A stretch of DNA of 64,000 bases from Bacillus sp. NEB1478 (GTDB lineage Bacteria > Bacillota > Bacilli > Bacillales > Fictibacillaceae): the NCBI RefSeq assembly GCF_031582965.1, contig NZ_CP134049.1, positions 434,001-498,000 of the forward strand, read 5' to 3'. Below the pieces are notes generated by a model, which saw only the letters and a list, made by a program, of their open reading frames with translations, was not told the origin of the DNA and searched no databases. Position numbers and translations under genes: made by a program. Of the stretch, positions 55,113 to 63,416 are shown piece by piece; within the stretch, counting starts at the first letter, position 1; each line of letters opens with the position of its first letter.

Positions 55113-56300
55113 TTAATGAAATTTTGCAATTTGATTAGTTTTTGCATATGCATTTTCTGATTGAATCAGGATGATGGTAAGTATTACTCCTATAAAAGCT
55201 AATCCGCTAAAGAATAGGTAAACGACATTGATACTATAGAACTCATAAAGGTATCCGCCGATGAACGTACAAAACCAGTTACCAATGCCATTTCCGACAG
55301 CAGCATAAAATGTGACGGCTGTTGCTTCCATGTTGAGTGGTGCTATTTGTTTAATATACTGAAGGCCAGCGGGAATGAATAAACCAACTGAGAACCCTTG
55401 AATGACAGTAGAGAGATAAATAATTGTCATATTTGGTTCAAAGTAATACAAAATCCACCTTCCGAGTGATGCTATGCCGGCGAGTAGTATGACAGATAAG
55501 ATCCCATAACGCTGAATCCAACGACCAGACATTCTCATGAAGGGAATCTCCATACAAACTGCCAACATAAATGCAATTCCAATACCAGCGTATCGGCCGC
55601 CGCTATCTTCTACCAATAAGCCAAAGTATGTATTATTTGAAAGGTTGGGGGCAAAAATCATAAAAGTAATTGCCAAAAAGAGAATATACTTCTTGTAGAT
55701 AAATAATTTTTTAACTCCCTCTCTTAGATTTACTTTTGATATTTGTCGTTCTTTTGGCGCGAGCCATGATAAAACGGATGCAACTAATAACGCTAGTAAA
55801 AAAGAATAAAAAATAACTTTAGGTCCCAAGTTGGATTCAGAGAGTTTCCCCATCACAAATACGGCAAGACCAAAACCTAATGAACCAAATAATCTTATGT
55901 TTCCGTAGCTATAATTTATTTTGCCTGTGTACTTTAATGTAATGCTGTCTGATACCGGGATGATTGCACTCTGAAATATAGCTATTGCAATAGCTGTTGC
56001 AATAAACCAATTTAACTGGTCAAATACTAGGTAGCCAATTCCTGCTACTCCAGTAAACAGAACGGTAATGGTTAATACTTTCGTTGGTTCTTGTGTATAG
56101 TCACAGATCATTCCCCATATTGGCTGTAAGAAAATCATGATGATTGGACCAAGCGACATTATCAAGCCAATTTGAGATCCGTTTAAGTTTTCTACCTTAC
56201 TTAAATAAACACTTAGTAATGGAAAAAGGCTTCCTACACCAAAAAAAGCAAATAAATAAAATCCCTGCAGTGTCATGATCTGACGTTTTTCACGTTGCAT
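55113..56300 (-). CDS. MFS transporter (MFS_1-like/nucleoside-type)
   Basis: This 395-residue protein has 12 hydrophobic segments and opens FYLFAFFGVGSLFPLLSVYL, a pattern of the MFS_1-like group that includes 3-phenylpropionate and nucleoside symporter relatives (for example B. subtilis YwbF). It stands alone on the minus strand between two plus-strand pathway operons and is divergent from the bicupin/PsuG operon, so it likely moves a substrate or product of the pathway. GAGGAGG precedes the ATG. Confidence 0.88.
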   Translation of the reverse strand: MQREKRQIMTLQGFYLFAFFGVGSLFPLLSVYLSKVENLNGSQIGLIMSLGPIIMIFLQPIWGMICDYTQEPTKVLTITVLFTGVAGIGYLVFDQLNWFIATAIAIAIFQSAIIPVSDSITLKYTGKINYSYGNIRLFGSLGFGLAVFVMGKLSESNLGPKVIFYSFLLALLVASVLSWLAPKERQISKVNLREGVKKLFIYKKYILFLAITFMIFAPNLSNNTYFGLLVEDSGGRYAGIGIAFMLAVCMEIPFMRMSGRWIQRYGILSVILLAGIASLGRWILYYFEPNMTIIYLSTVIQGFSVGLFIPAGLQYIKQIAPLNMEATAVTFYAAVGNGIGNWFCTFIGGYLYEFYSINVVYLFFSGLAFIGVILTIILIQSENAYAKTNQIAKFH

Positions 56301-56331
56301 TATTTTCCCTCCTCAAGTTGAGATAATCTTT

Positions 56332-56359
56332 ATTCTATGCCGATTCTGTTAATAGTCAA
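56332..56359 (-). promoter_or_regulatory. Promoter of the MFS_1-like gene
   Basis: TTGACT, 16 nt, and TAGAAT on the minus strand (56359 to 56332) fit sigma-A boxes well. Confidence 0.6.
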
Positions 56360-56402
56360 CGCTATTTACCCCTGTAAATAACATGTTAACTCTCCTTACT
56401 GG

Positions 56403-56430
56403 TTACTCACTTCTTTCGGTATCATATACT
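56403..56430 (+). promoter_or_regulatory. Possible promoter of the bicupin/PsuG operon
   Basis: TTACTC and TATACT are 16 nt apart, 36 nt before the start codon; the -35 match is moderate. Confidence 0.45.
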
Positions 56431-56465
56431 GATTGTGAGAACAGCAATCATGAGGAGGAAAGAAG

Positions 56466-57266
56466 ATGGAAATATCCGTAAGTAAGTTAACTAGAGGTGC
56501 TGTAATTCGAAAAAATGAATTTATTTGGGAAAAAAACGGTCCGTTTTCCTTGGCGCATCCAATCCGTAAAGAATTGGGATCTATAAATATTACTGGAGTT
56601 GTTGTGGACATTCCTAGAGGAGAAATATGGAGATGCTGCGAGATGGCAAAGAATCAAGAAGTAATAGTGGTGATTTTTAGCGGCGGTGGTAAAGCCACAA
56701 TCGGTGATGTGAGTCAAACCGTTGAGAAACATGCTTCGCTTTATGCTCCAACAGGACTTGCTTATTCGATTGAAGCGACAGAGGACACACGTATTTATAT
56801 CTGGCAGAGTGACTTACTACAGGGTAGTACAACGTCTATTTCTCCTCGTCATTTTAATCATTTGTTTAACAATGAAACGATTTTTGAAGGATTCATGGGT
56901 ACTGATCCAACCCAAACAAATAACGCTCCTGCTAACATGAACTTCTTATTCTGGCCAGGTACTGGTTGTGCACATCTTAGTCTGCATTGTGGCATTCAAG
57001 AACCCGGACAAAATTTTGGGGTGCATTCCCATCCAATTTCTGAAGAACTATTCATAGGCGTTGAGGGTAAAGGGCAAGTTCACCTCGACGGTAAATGGAT
57101 TGATTTCGAAGAAGGAGATATTCTTTATTCACCAGAGAATATTTACCATGGGACTAGAAACCCTGACCAGGGACCGAATGCGAAACGTTTTGTTACTTGT
57201 GGTGGTCCAGTTCCATTCGACGTTAATTTTTACACACTTGCTGGTTTATCACCAGAAGTCAAATAA
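56466..57266 (+). CDS. Bicupin protein
   Basis: This 266-residue protein has two cupin barrels, one at about 40-120 and one at about 165-250. The second keeps a metal-site pattern (GVHSHPISEELFIGVEGKG and NIYHGTRN), while the first lacks obvious histidines. Size and bicupin layout resemble (S)-ureidoglycine aminohydrolase, but I see no proof of that activity. It is the first gene of the psuG operon, with GAGGAGG upstream. It is likely a metal-dependent enzyme on a pathway intermediate; the function is unknown. Confidence 0.8.
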   Translation: MEISVSKLTRGAVIRKNEFIWEKNGPFSLAHPIRKELGSINITGVVVDIPRGEIWRCCEMAKNQEVIVVIFSGGGKATIGDVSQTVEKHASLYAPTGLAYSIEATEDTRIYIWQSDLLQGSTTSISPRHFNHLFNNETIFEGFMGTDPTQTNNAPANMNFLFWPGTGCAHLSLHCGIQEPGQNFGVHSHPISEELFIGVEGKGQVHLDGKWIDFEEGDILYSPENIYHGTRNPDQGPNAKRFVTCGGPVPFDVNFYTLAGLSPEVK

Positions 57267-57280
57267 AGGAGTGAGATGAA

Positions 57281-58228
57281 ATGGAAAACTTAAAAAAACA
57301 AATTAACTATTCAAAAGAAGTTATGGATGCAATAGTTAACAACAGACCGATTGTAGCACTAGAATCTACCCTTATTTCTCACGGTATGCCTTATCCGCAA
57401 AACAAAGAAACAGCATTAGCTGTTGAAAATATTGTAAGGGAGCACGGAGCAGTACCAGCAACCATTGCCATCATAGAAGGTGAGATTAAAATTGGGTTGA
57501 CTGAAGAAGAAATCGAACTCCTGGCAACATCGGATGATGTCATTAAAGTCAGCCGCCGGGACCTTCCGTTTGTTGTTTCCCAAAAGAAAAATGGCGGTAC
57601 AACTGTTGCGTCTTCTATGATTCTAGCAGAGCTTGCTGGAATTCAAGTATTTGTTACAGGTGGGATCGGTGGGGTCCACCGAGAAGCCCAAATCACAATG
57701 GACATATCAGCAGATCTAGAAGAATTAGCAAATACCAGTGTCGCGGTGGTGACTTCTGGACCTAAATCCATTCTAGATCTAGGTTTGACGCTAGAATATC
57801 TAGAAACAAAGGGTGTTCCTGTACTCGGATTTCAAACCGATGACTTTCCAGCGTTCTTTGCAAGAAAGAGCGGCTTTAAAGTAGACTCTCGTATAGATTC
57901 TGCGGCTGAAACTGCTAATCTTCTCTTTACAAAATGGCATACTTTACATATGGATGGCAGCGTTTTAATAAATAATCCGGTACCGGCTGAGTTCGCTTTA
58001 GAAGAGTCATTTATTGAATCCATCATTGAAAAAGCACTCTCAGAAGCGAAAAAAGAAAACATTACTGGAAAAGCTGTTACACCATTTCTTTTAAAACGTG
58101 TAAAAGAATATACAGAAGGAAAGAGCCTAGTCGCTGCAATTGAACTTGTAAAAGACAATGCTAGAGTTGGAGCTCAGGTTGCAAGTGAACTGCAGCAACT
58201 TAAAAATTGTACACTAGAACTCGTATAG
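57281..58228 (+). CDS. psuG: Pseudouridine-5'-phosphate glycosidase-family C-glycosidase/synthase
   Basis: This 315-residue protein matches PsuG (YeiN) across its length: ALESTLISHGMPYPQN (Glu28), GGTTVASSMILA, TGGIGGVHREAQITMDISAD (Asp145), TSGPKSILDLGLTLEYLE (Lys162) and INNPVPAEF. The catalytic lysine and acidic residues known from E. coli PsuG appear kept. PsuG catalyses reversible cleavage of pseudouridine phosphate to uracil and ribose-5-phosphate. Homologs run in the synthetic direction in alnumycin, minimycin and showdomycin biosynthesis. No PsuK kinase is encoded here; a HAD phosphatase gene follows instead, which favours C-nucleoside synthesis over catabolism. Confidence 0.92.
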   Translation: MENLKKQINYSKEVMDAIVNNRPIVALESTLISHGMPYPQNKETALAVENIVREHGAVPATIAIIEGEIKIGLTEEEIELLATSDDVIKVSRRDLPFVVSQKKNGGTTVASSMILAELAGIQVFVTGGIGGVHREAQITMDISADLEELANTSVAVVTSGPKSILDLGLTLEYLETKGVPVLGFQTDDFPAFFARKSGFKVDSRIDSAAETANLLFTKWHTLHMDGSVLINNPVPAEFALEESFIESIIEKALSEAKKENITGKAVTPFLLKRVKEYTEGKSLVAAIELVKDNARVGAQVASELQQLKNCTLELV

Positions 58229-58237
58229 GAGGTACTT

Positions 58238-59011
58238 ATGAAATCTTACAACCATGTATTGTTTGATTTAGATGGAACTTTAACCGATCCTAAGCTTGGA
58301 ATAACCCAGTGTGTGCAGTATGCCCTTAGTAAATTTAAGATTCAGGTAACGGACCTAAGTGTCCTTGAGTGTTTTATTGGTCCTCCTCTAGATGAGTCTT
58401 TTAGGGAATACTATGGACTCAATGTAGCCGAATCGATAAAAGCAGTGGAATTTTACAGAGAGCGCTTTCGTAGTGTAGGACTGTATGAAAATGAAGTGAT
58501 TAAAGGTATTCAGGAGATGTTAAAGGCACTAAGAGAAGATGGTGTCGAGCTACATGTGGCGACGTCAAAACCAACTGTTTTTGCAGAAATTATTTTAAAA
58601 CATTTCAAATTAGATCAGTTTTTTGTTTCCATCATCGGCAGTAACCTTGATGGTACACGGTCAAAAAAAGTAGAAATCATTCAGCATATACTGGCTTCTC
58701 AACCTCAGATAGATACAAATTCAGTTATCATGGTTGGGGACCGAAAACACGACATAATCGGAGCAAATCTCGCAGGCGTCGATTCAGTAGGGGTTACGTT
58801 TGGATACGGTTCAGAAGAAGAATTACTCACTGCGAATCCTACGTATATCGTTAATAGCGTATCAAACTTACTGGATGTACTACGTTTAAAAGAAAAAGCA
58901 ATTTCAAAAGAAAGGGATGTTTATAATGAGAATAGCTCTAATCTGTGGCAGTGTACGCGAAGTATCAGCAACAAGGAGCCTTTTAAAGCAATTAGAAAAC
59001 TGTTTAATTAA
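58238..59011 (+). CDS. HAD-family phosphatase with read-through C-terminal tail
   Basis: This 257-residue protein has the HAD motifs FDLDGTLTD (Asp10, Asp12), HVATSKP, Lys in RSKKVEII and MVGDRKHDIIGA, and a helical cap, like phosphoglycolate-phosphatase relatives. The fold should end near residue 222. The remaining 35 or so residues are low in similarity to any motif, and their DNA overlaps the next gene by 86 nt in another frame, as if the original stop was lost. It follows psuG by 9 nt. AlnA/AlnB in alnumycin biosynthesis is a precedent for a PsuG-like enzyme paired with a HAD phosphatase. Confidence 0.88.
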   Translation: MKSYNHVLFDLDGTLTDPKLGITQCVQYALSKFKIQVTDLSVLECFIGPPLDESFREYYGLNVAESIKAVEFYRERFRSVGLYENEVIKGIQEMLKALREDGVELHVATSKPTVFAEIILKHFKLDQFFVSIIGSNLDGTRSKKVEIIQHILASQPQIDTNSVIMVGDRKHDIIGANLAGVDSVGVTFGYGSEEELLTANPTYIVNSVSNLLDVLRLKEKAISKERDVYNENSSNLWQCTRSISNKEPFKAIRKLFN

Positions 59012-59510
59012 AATTCCAAGAGTGCGTGTCGATTTTATCGACCTAAAAGAAACGCCTCTTCCTATATTTGATGGTTCAAATGAAAATCGAAAGTATGCGG
59101 AAAGCTTTGTAGAACGTATGAATCTTGCCGATTGTTTTATCGTAGCTTCACCAGAGTATCACAACTCTTTTTCTGGAGTGCTGAAAAATGCATTTGATTT
59201 CGTTTCTGGTGAACAAATCAAAGGAAAACCGATTGGTATCATTTCCACTTCTGGTGGCGGTAAAGGCGGAATAAATTGTTTGAACAGTATGCGTACTTTC
59301 CTGCGCGGCCTATATGGAATGGTGTTAGCTGAGCAAATCGTAGTGGATGGTTGTTTTTTCGAAGATGGTCGCTGCACGAATTTAAATCTGTTAGAAAAAA
59401 TAAACGATCTGGCGAATGAAGTAATCGATTTTGCTGACATGCTTCAACTTAGAAATAACAGAGCTGATTTGTTCGAATATAAAGAACAGGAAAATAACAT
59501 CTGTATTTGA
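58926..59510 (+). CDS. NADPH-dependent FMN reductase-family flavoprotein
   Basis: The start is ATG 58926 (MRIALICGSVRE), 8 nt after AAAGGGA; ATG 58917 is too close to it. The 194-residue flavodoxin-like protein shows the FMN motif GSVREVSATRSLL near 8, TPLPIFDG, SPEYHNSFSGVLKNAFDF and GGKGGINCLNSMR, as in YhdA/ArsH/chromate-reductase relatives. It could reduce FMN for a partner oxygenase or reduce a quinone, azo or nitro group. It is the last gene of the psuG operon. Confidence 0.9.
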   Translation: MRIALICGSVREVSATRSLLKQLENCLIKIPRVRVDFIDLKETPLPIFDGSNENRKYAESFVERMNLADCFIVASPEYHNSFSGVLKNAFDFVSGEQIKGKPIGIISTSGGGKGGINCLNSMRTFLRGLYGMVLAEQIVVDGCFFEDGRCTNLNLLEKINDLANEVIDFADMLQLRNNRADLFEYKEQENNICI

Positions 59511-59515
59511 ACTAA

Positions 59516-59547
59516 AAAACACTCAGGTCCTTACCTGAGTGTTTTAT
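59516..59547 (+). terminator. Intrinsic terminator of the psuG operon
   Basis: AAAACACTCAGGT and ACCTGAGTGTTTT form a perfect 13-bp stem with a CCTT loop. Confidence 0.9.
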
Positions 59548-59656
59548 ATAAATGAATAGTACATAAAATCCTATAGAAGATAATGTATTTACCGCGTTTG
59601 AAGTTCAATGTTCTTTCCATCGGCTGACGAAAGAAAAACTAATTACTAAGAAAATT

Positions 59657-60484
59657 TTATTCATACCAAACTTTGTAACTAACGCTGGCAGTATCGGAGT
59701 TCTTTAATAGAAGTCGGTATTGTGTATTAGGAATTAATGCTGTTCCGCTGTCTTCTTGTGTGAAAGTAACGGTTGTGACACCTGTTTTAGGGACATCCGT
59801 TTGTGCAACGCTTGTCCACGATCCGCTTATCACTCGCTGTAGATAGACTTTGTATTGTCCGGCAGTTGCACTTGTAGAGTCCACTTTTACGATGATATCA
59901 TTGTCGCCATTATAGGAGATTGGATAGATGGTATCCGTTCCTACTTGAGTCGTGAAACTGCCTGTCTTATATTTACCTTCCCAAGTTGGGATATAGTTCA
60001 TCGGGTTCACCGCATACGTTTTTGCAGAAGTCCAGTAAGGCTGATGAACTTCAAAATGCAGGTGCTGTCCGGTTGAATTTCCTGTGTTCCCCATAGTGCC
60101 AATCATCTGACCTTGGTATACAGTAGCTCCAACCCCTACATCTCTAGTATTTAAATGAGCGTAAACTGTTTCATATTGTAAGCCACTGATTGTATGTTTA
60201 ATAAAAACGACATTTCCATAGGAAGTAGATAAATAGGATCTGCTAACTGTTCCTGGAGCTGTTGCGACAACTTTAACATATCCGCTTTTCGCGATATCCA
60301 CTCCATAGTGATTTGTACCATCTCTTACTCCAAAGTACGAGGTGAACACTCCTTCTGCAGGTTTAATAAACGTGTTGTCGCCAGCCGCAGCTTGAGCATC
60401 AGTTCCCCAAAAGAATGCTGTGAATAGAAATGCAAAAACGGTTGATAAAATAAAACTCATTTTCTTCATGCTTATACTTCTCAT
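59657..60484 (-). CDS. Secreted M23-family metallopeptidase
   Basis: This 275-residue protein has a signal peptide (about 1-33, cut near AQAA) and an M23/LytM domain at about 40-165 with zinc ligands in NHYGVDIAK, HLNTRD and HLHFEVH. A C-terminal beta domain of about 95 residues follows. The domain should cut peptide cross-links in peptidoglycan outside the cell. GGGGGAT lies 9 nt before ATG 60484; ATG 60469 is an alternative. It is monocistronic. Confidence 0.92.
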   Translation of the reverse strand: MRSISMKKMSFILSTVFAFLFTAFFWGTDAQAAAGDNTFIKPAEGVFTSYFGVRDGTNHYGVDIAKSGYVKVVATAPGTVSRSYLSTSYGNVVFIKHTISGLQYETVYAHLNTRDVGVGATVYQGQMIGTMGNTGNSTGQHLHFEVHQPYWTSAKTYAVNPMNYIPTWEGKYKTGSFTTQVGTDTIYPISYNGDNDIIVKVDSTSATAGQYKVYLQRVISGSWTSVAQTDVPKTGVTTVTFTQEDSGTALIPNTQYRLLLKNSDTASVSYKVWYE

Positions 60485-60522
60485 GCTGATAATCCCCCAA
60501 ATATTAAAATAAATTACATAAA

Positions 60523-60539
60523 ATAGAATTAAATTCTAT
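60523..60539. promoter_or_regulatory. Perfect 17-nt palindrome upstream of the M23 gene
   Basis: ATAGAATT-A-AATTCTAT lies about 40 nt before the start codon and could be an operator. Two similar AAACTTT(T)ATAGCTA stretches occur further upstream (about 60552 and 60619). The rest of 60485-60740 is A+T rich and empty. Confidence 0.4.
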
Positions 60540-60739
60540 ATTTATACAATAAAACTTTTATAGCTACATAAAAAGAGTTAAAAAGACTATCAAAAAATAA
60601 ATTTACAATATAAAAATTTAAACTTTATAGCTATTAAACTTTAGTCTTAATAGGGAAATGGTTGGGATTTTTAAAAATATCTTATTTTTTACTTATAAAT
60701 GAGGGATAAATGAATGAAGATTATGGGGTAGAGGAACAT

Positions 60740-60775
60740 AAAAACCCCTTCTATGTTGTATGTATAGAAGGGGGA
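60740..60775 (-). terminator. Terminator of the lipoprotein gene
   Basis: CCCCTTCTAT and ATAGAAGGGG pair around GTTGTATGT; on the minus strand a TTTTT tract follows. Confidence 0.85.
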
Positions 60776-60784
60776 ATTTACTTG

Positions 60785-61270
60785 TTATTTTTTATTCAAT
60801 TCCACATCATGCTCCTTCGCCAGTTTTTTGATATCTTGCTGGTAGTCGCGAAGCATTGTTCTTGCGGTGTTCAATTTTTCGTTCGCTTCGTTAACGAGTG
60901 CACTGTCTTGGTTTTCAAGTGCCGTCACTAATGTTAAGAAAGCGCTCGCTTGTATGTTTGCTGCCTCAATATAATTTTCATGGATTTTTCTTAATTCATC
61001 CGTTTTCACATCGACAGATTCTAAATCATCTATGAACTCGTTATATTGGGGTATGACTTCGTCTAACAACACATTGTACATCGTTAAATCATCGGTGTAG
61101 TTGGTTCCTGTTACGCTGGAATACGCGCCGACGGCTTTCCCTTCTTCTTTAGCAAGTTTTGGAGCTTCCTTGTTCACGTAATGAAGCAGATCTTCTTGAA
61201 CGGGATCATCCCCACAACCAGAAAGGATGAACACTAAAAAAAGAATACTCGCCAGCAAATATTTTTTCAT
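60785..61270 (-). CDS. Small lipoprotein of unknown function
   Basis: GGAGGTG, five bases from ATG 61270, sets the start. The 161-residue product has a lipoprotein signal (KKYLLASILFLVFILSGC), with the cysteine near residue 19. The rest is mainly helical and charged (EDLLHYVNKEAPKLAKEEG...LNTARTMLRDYQQDIKKL). It should sit on the outer face of the membrane. The family is not recognised; similar short helical lipoproteins are frequent in Bacillus. It is monocistronic with a terminator. Confidence 0.8.
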   Translation of the reverse strand: MKKYLLASILFLVFILSGCGDDPVQEDLLHYVNKEAPKLAKEEGKAVGAYSSVTGTNYTDDLTMYNVLLDEVIPQYNEFIDDLESVDVKTDELRKIHENYIEAANIQASAFLTLVTALENQDSALVNEANEKLNTARTMLRDYQQDIKKLAKEHDVELNKK

Positions 61271-61379
61271 CAATTCACCTCCACAATCACCTTATTCACT
61301 AGCGGAATTGTCCTATTCTACAGAAAAAAACATCCATTTAAGACGATTTAGCAAATTTAATTAAACAAGTGTTTAAACA

Positions 61380-61416
61380 AAAAGAAACCCCAACCGCTTC
61401 TAACGGTTGGGGTTTG
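61380..61416 (-). terminator. Terminator of the ABC transporter operon
   Basis: AAACCCCAACCG and CGGTTGGGGTTT form a 12-bp stem; on the minus strand a T-rich tract follows. Confidence 0.88.
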
Positions 61417-61425
61417 CATTGAACA

Positions 61426-62052
61426 CTATTGGTTGATTAACGTAATAACAACATGATCATACTCTTCCATCATCGACTTATGAACCTCCAAAACATTCCC
61501 TGTTTGTAACTGAATATCTTGGGTAGATTTCTTTTCGAACGTAAGAGATTTTATTGGATCCTTCCCATAGCCGGGGAGGAGTTGAATAAAAGGCATTTCT
61601 TTTATTTTCTTATTACTCGTAATGTTGAAGGAGATTTTGTATTGACCTTCTGGAATCTGTCTTCCGATCAAGTAATTACCGGAATGGTCAATCACATATT
61701 CATTTTCGGGCTTTTTAAGTGTCTCAAACTTAGCGGGTGAGAGCTTAACTTTCCCTTTTCCTTCAATGATCACATGTGTATTTTTATCTAATTGTAACCC
61801 GAGAATTTGATCACCTTTTGATAGTTTGAATGGCATGAAAGAAACATTATCGGTTAGAGCGGTAATATCATAAAAACCAGGTTCAATATCTTTTTTTACG
61901 ATGTAGTCACCACGTTTCAGGGTGATTTGTTCTGCACTATTCATGAGCGCAGGGTTTTGATTTTTTATGATCTTTAATAGATAAGGAGTTCCAATGAATA
62001 CGATAAACAGTACAGCCAGACTTATAAAAAGAACTCGTTTAAAATTGTTCAT
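61426..62052 (-). CDS. Membrane-anchored protein of unknown function, ABC operon-linked
   Basis: This 208-residue protein has one N-terminal membrane helix (about 6-27) and an extracytoplasmic beta-rich part with two similar halves, each holding a GDYIVKKDIEPGFYDI / GNYLIGRQIPEGQYKI motif. It overlaps the ABC ATPase gene by 14 nt in the same operon, so it is probably an accessory of the transporter. The IxPGxYxI pattern suggests a small beta-sandwich, but I do not recognise the family. Confidence 0.75.
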   Translation of the reverse strand: MNNFKRVLFISLAVLFIVFIGTPYLLKIIKNQNPALMNSAEQITLKRGDYIVKKDIEPGFYDITALTDNVSFMPFKLSKGDQILGLQLDKNTHVIIEGKGKVKLSPAKFETLKKPENEYVIDHSGNYLIGRQIPEGQYKISFNITSNKKIKEMPFIQLLPGYGKDPIKSLTFEKKSTQDIQLQTGNVLEVHKSMMEEYDHVVITLINQ

Positions 62053-62674
62053 CGATCAATAATCCGTCGGACATTTTTATTGTTTTGTCACATAACAAGG
62101 AAAGATCGTCTTTATGATGGCTGGCGATGATGATGGTAGCGCCGCGTTCTTTTTCTTCTAAAAGCAGTTTGTGGACTTGGCTTACACCTTTTTCATCGAT
62201 CGCATTTGTTGGTTCATCCAGCAACAGGAGATCCGGTTTTTCAAAAATCGCCTGAGCTAAGTTCAATCTTTGTTTCATCCCTAATGAGTACTTTTTTACT
62301 TTTAGATGGGAATGAGGGTCGAGTCCTACTCGTTCGATCGACGATTCAATATCTTCGTCTGTTGCCGTTTTTTTGATTTTAGCTATCATTTTGAGATTTT
62401 TATAAGCATCGAATTGGGGCAGGAGCTGCATGTTTTCAATAATGATCCCAACACTCGGAGGGACGGAAATATCTTGATGAAGCTGTTTGTTATCTATTAA
62501 TATACGGCCTTCTGTCGGAATAAGCAGTCCTGCTAAAGAGCGGAGCAGCATCGTTTTTCCTGACCCATTCTTACCGTAGATGCCGTAGATTTTTCCTTTT
62601 TCAAACGTATAAGAGACATTTTTCAATACATACGTATCTTTCAATTTTTTACTTACATCTGCAAGTTCAATCAT
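62039..62674 (-). CDS. ABC transporter ATP-binding protein
   Basis: The start is ATG 62674 after GGGGGAT; GTG 62686 lies within the ribosome site region. The 211-residue ATPase has Walker A GKNGSGKT, the Q-loop region IIIENMQLLP, signature YSLGMKQRL, Walker B LLLLDEPTNA and the switch histidine IIIASHHKDD. It pairs with the two membrane proteins upstream in the operon. An exporter of a peptide, bacteriocin or lipid is possible; the substrate is unknown. Confidence 0.93.
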   Translation of the reverse strand: MIELADVSKKLKDTYVLKNVSYTFEKGKIYGIYGKNGSGKTMLLRSLAGLLIPTEGRILIDNKQLHQDISVPPSVGIIIENMQLLPQFDAYKNLKMIAKIKKTATDEDIESSIERVGLDPHSHLKVKKYSLGMKQRLNLAQAIFEKPDLLLLDEPTNAIDEKGVSQVHKLLLEEKERGATIIIASHHKDDLSLLCDKTIKMSDGLLIDEQF

Positions 62675-62687
62675 GTTATCCCCCACT

Positions 62688-63416
62688 TTAATAGATATCC
62701 ATTTTTCTAATCCTCACAACTGAGAGGACGACTGTGCACGCCATTAGGATGATAAGGATGAATAATCCGAATAGGAATGAAATGAGATCAGTTTGGAACG
62801 CTGGTATTGGCGTTAATCCTGTTTTAAAGCCCATTGCATAGTTCGGTATGAGCAAGTAGTTCATTAATTTGAGAGCAGAGTTATAAATTTGCTGCGTAAA
62901 AAGGACGGAAACGACGATGTATCCGTTTACGATCAACTGCGATAGCTGCGGTGAAAGATAGAGCTCTAGTGCTAACTGAAAACTAAAAAGCGTTGAGAGT
63001 GTAAAGAAGTACATGATAAAAAGTTTGATTGCTGCCACGGGCTGCAGACTAGTCGTTTCATTGATAAACAACAGTGAGAAAATGATGAACTGAATGAGAC
63101 AAAAGGTTAAAAGGACGATAAGCACCGAAAAGTACTGATTCAACATCCATCTGGATCTGCTGTAGTTTCTCGTAATTAGAATCTTTCCGTAATGTTTGAG
63201 ATTATCGCTGCATGATCCTGAAAAATAAAAGCTCATAGCGACGATCGGTAGAAACCAATAAAGTAAAAAAATAGTTTCTAAACTGTAAGACGGCGTAATG
63301 GGTACTCCATCCAGAAACGGAAACGAAGAATACAACGTATCAAAATCATTCATGAATAGGACTTGCACGACCATTGTCAGGATCACGAGTAAAAAGAAGA
63401 CTCTATTTTTAATCAT
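62688..63416 (-). CDS. ABC-2-type permease-like membrane protein
   Basis: This 242-residue protein has about six hydrophobic segments and the cytosolic loop CSDNLKHYGKILITRNYSRSR between the second and third. It lies directly before the ATPase gene and overlaps the end of the preceding membrane gene by 8 nt, so it is probably one half of the transporter's membrane domain. Confidence 0.8.
   Translation of the reverse strand: MIKNRVFFLLVILTMVVQVLFMNDFDTLYSSFPFLDGVPITPSYSLETIFLLYWFLPIVAMSFYFSGSCSDNLKHYGKILITRNYSRSRWMLNQYFSVLIVLLTFCLIQFIIFSLLFINETTSLQPVAAIKLFIMYFFTLSTLFSFQLALELYLSPQLSQLIVNGYIVVSVLFTQQIYNSALKLMNYLLIPNYAMGFKTGLTPIPAFQTDLISFLFGLFILIILMACTVVLSVVRIRKMDIY

Noticed and set aside
57281..59510. 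Ordinary pseudouridine catabolic operon
   Set aside because: The PsuK kinase that normally accompanies PsuG is absent; a phosphatase, which would work against catabolism, takes its place.
60710..60931. Possible small plus-strand gene
   Set aside because: It overlaps the terminator and the 3' half of the lipoprotein gene on the other strand and has no ribosome site.
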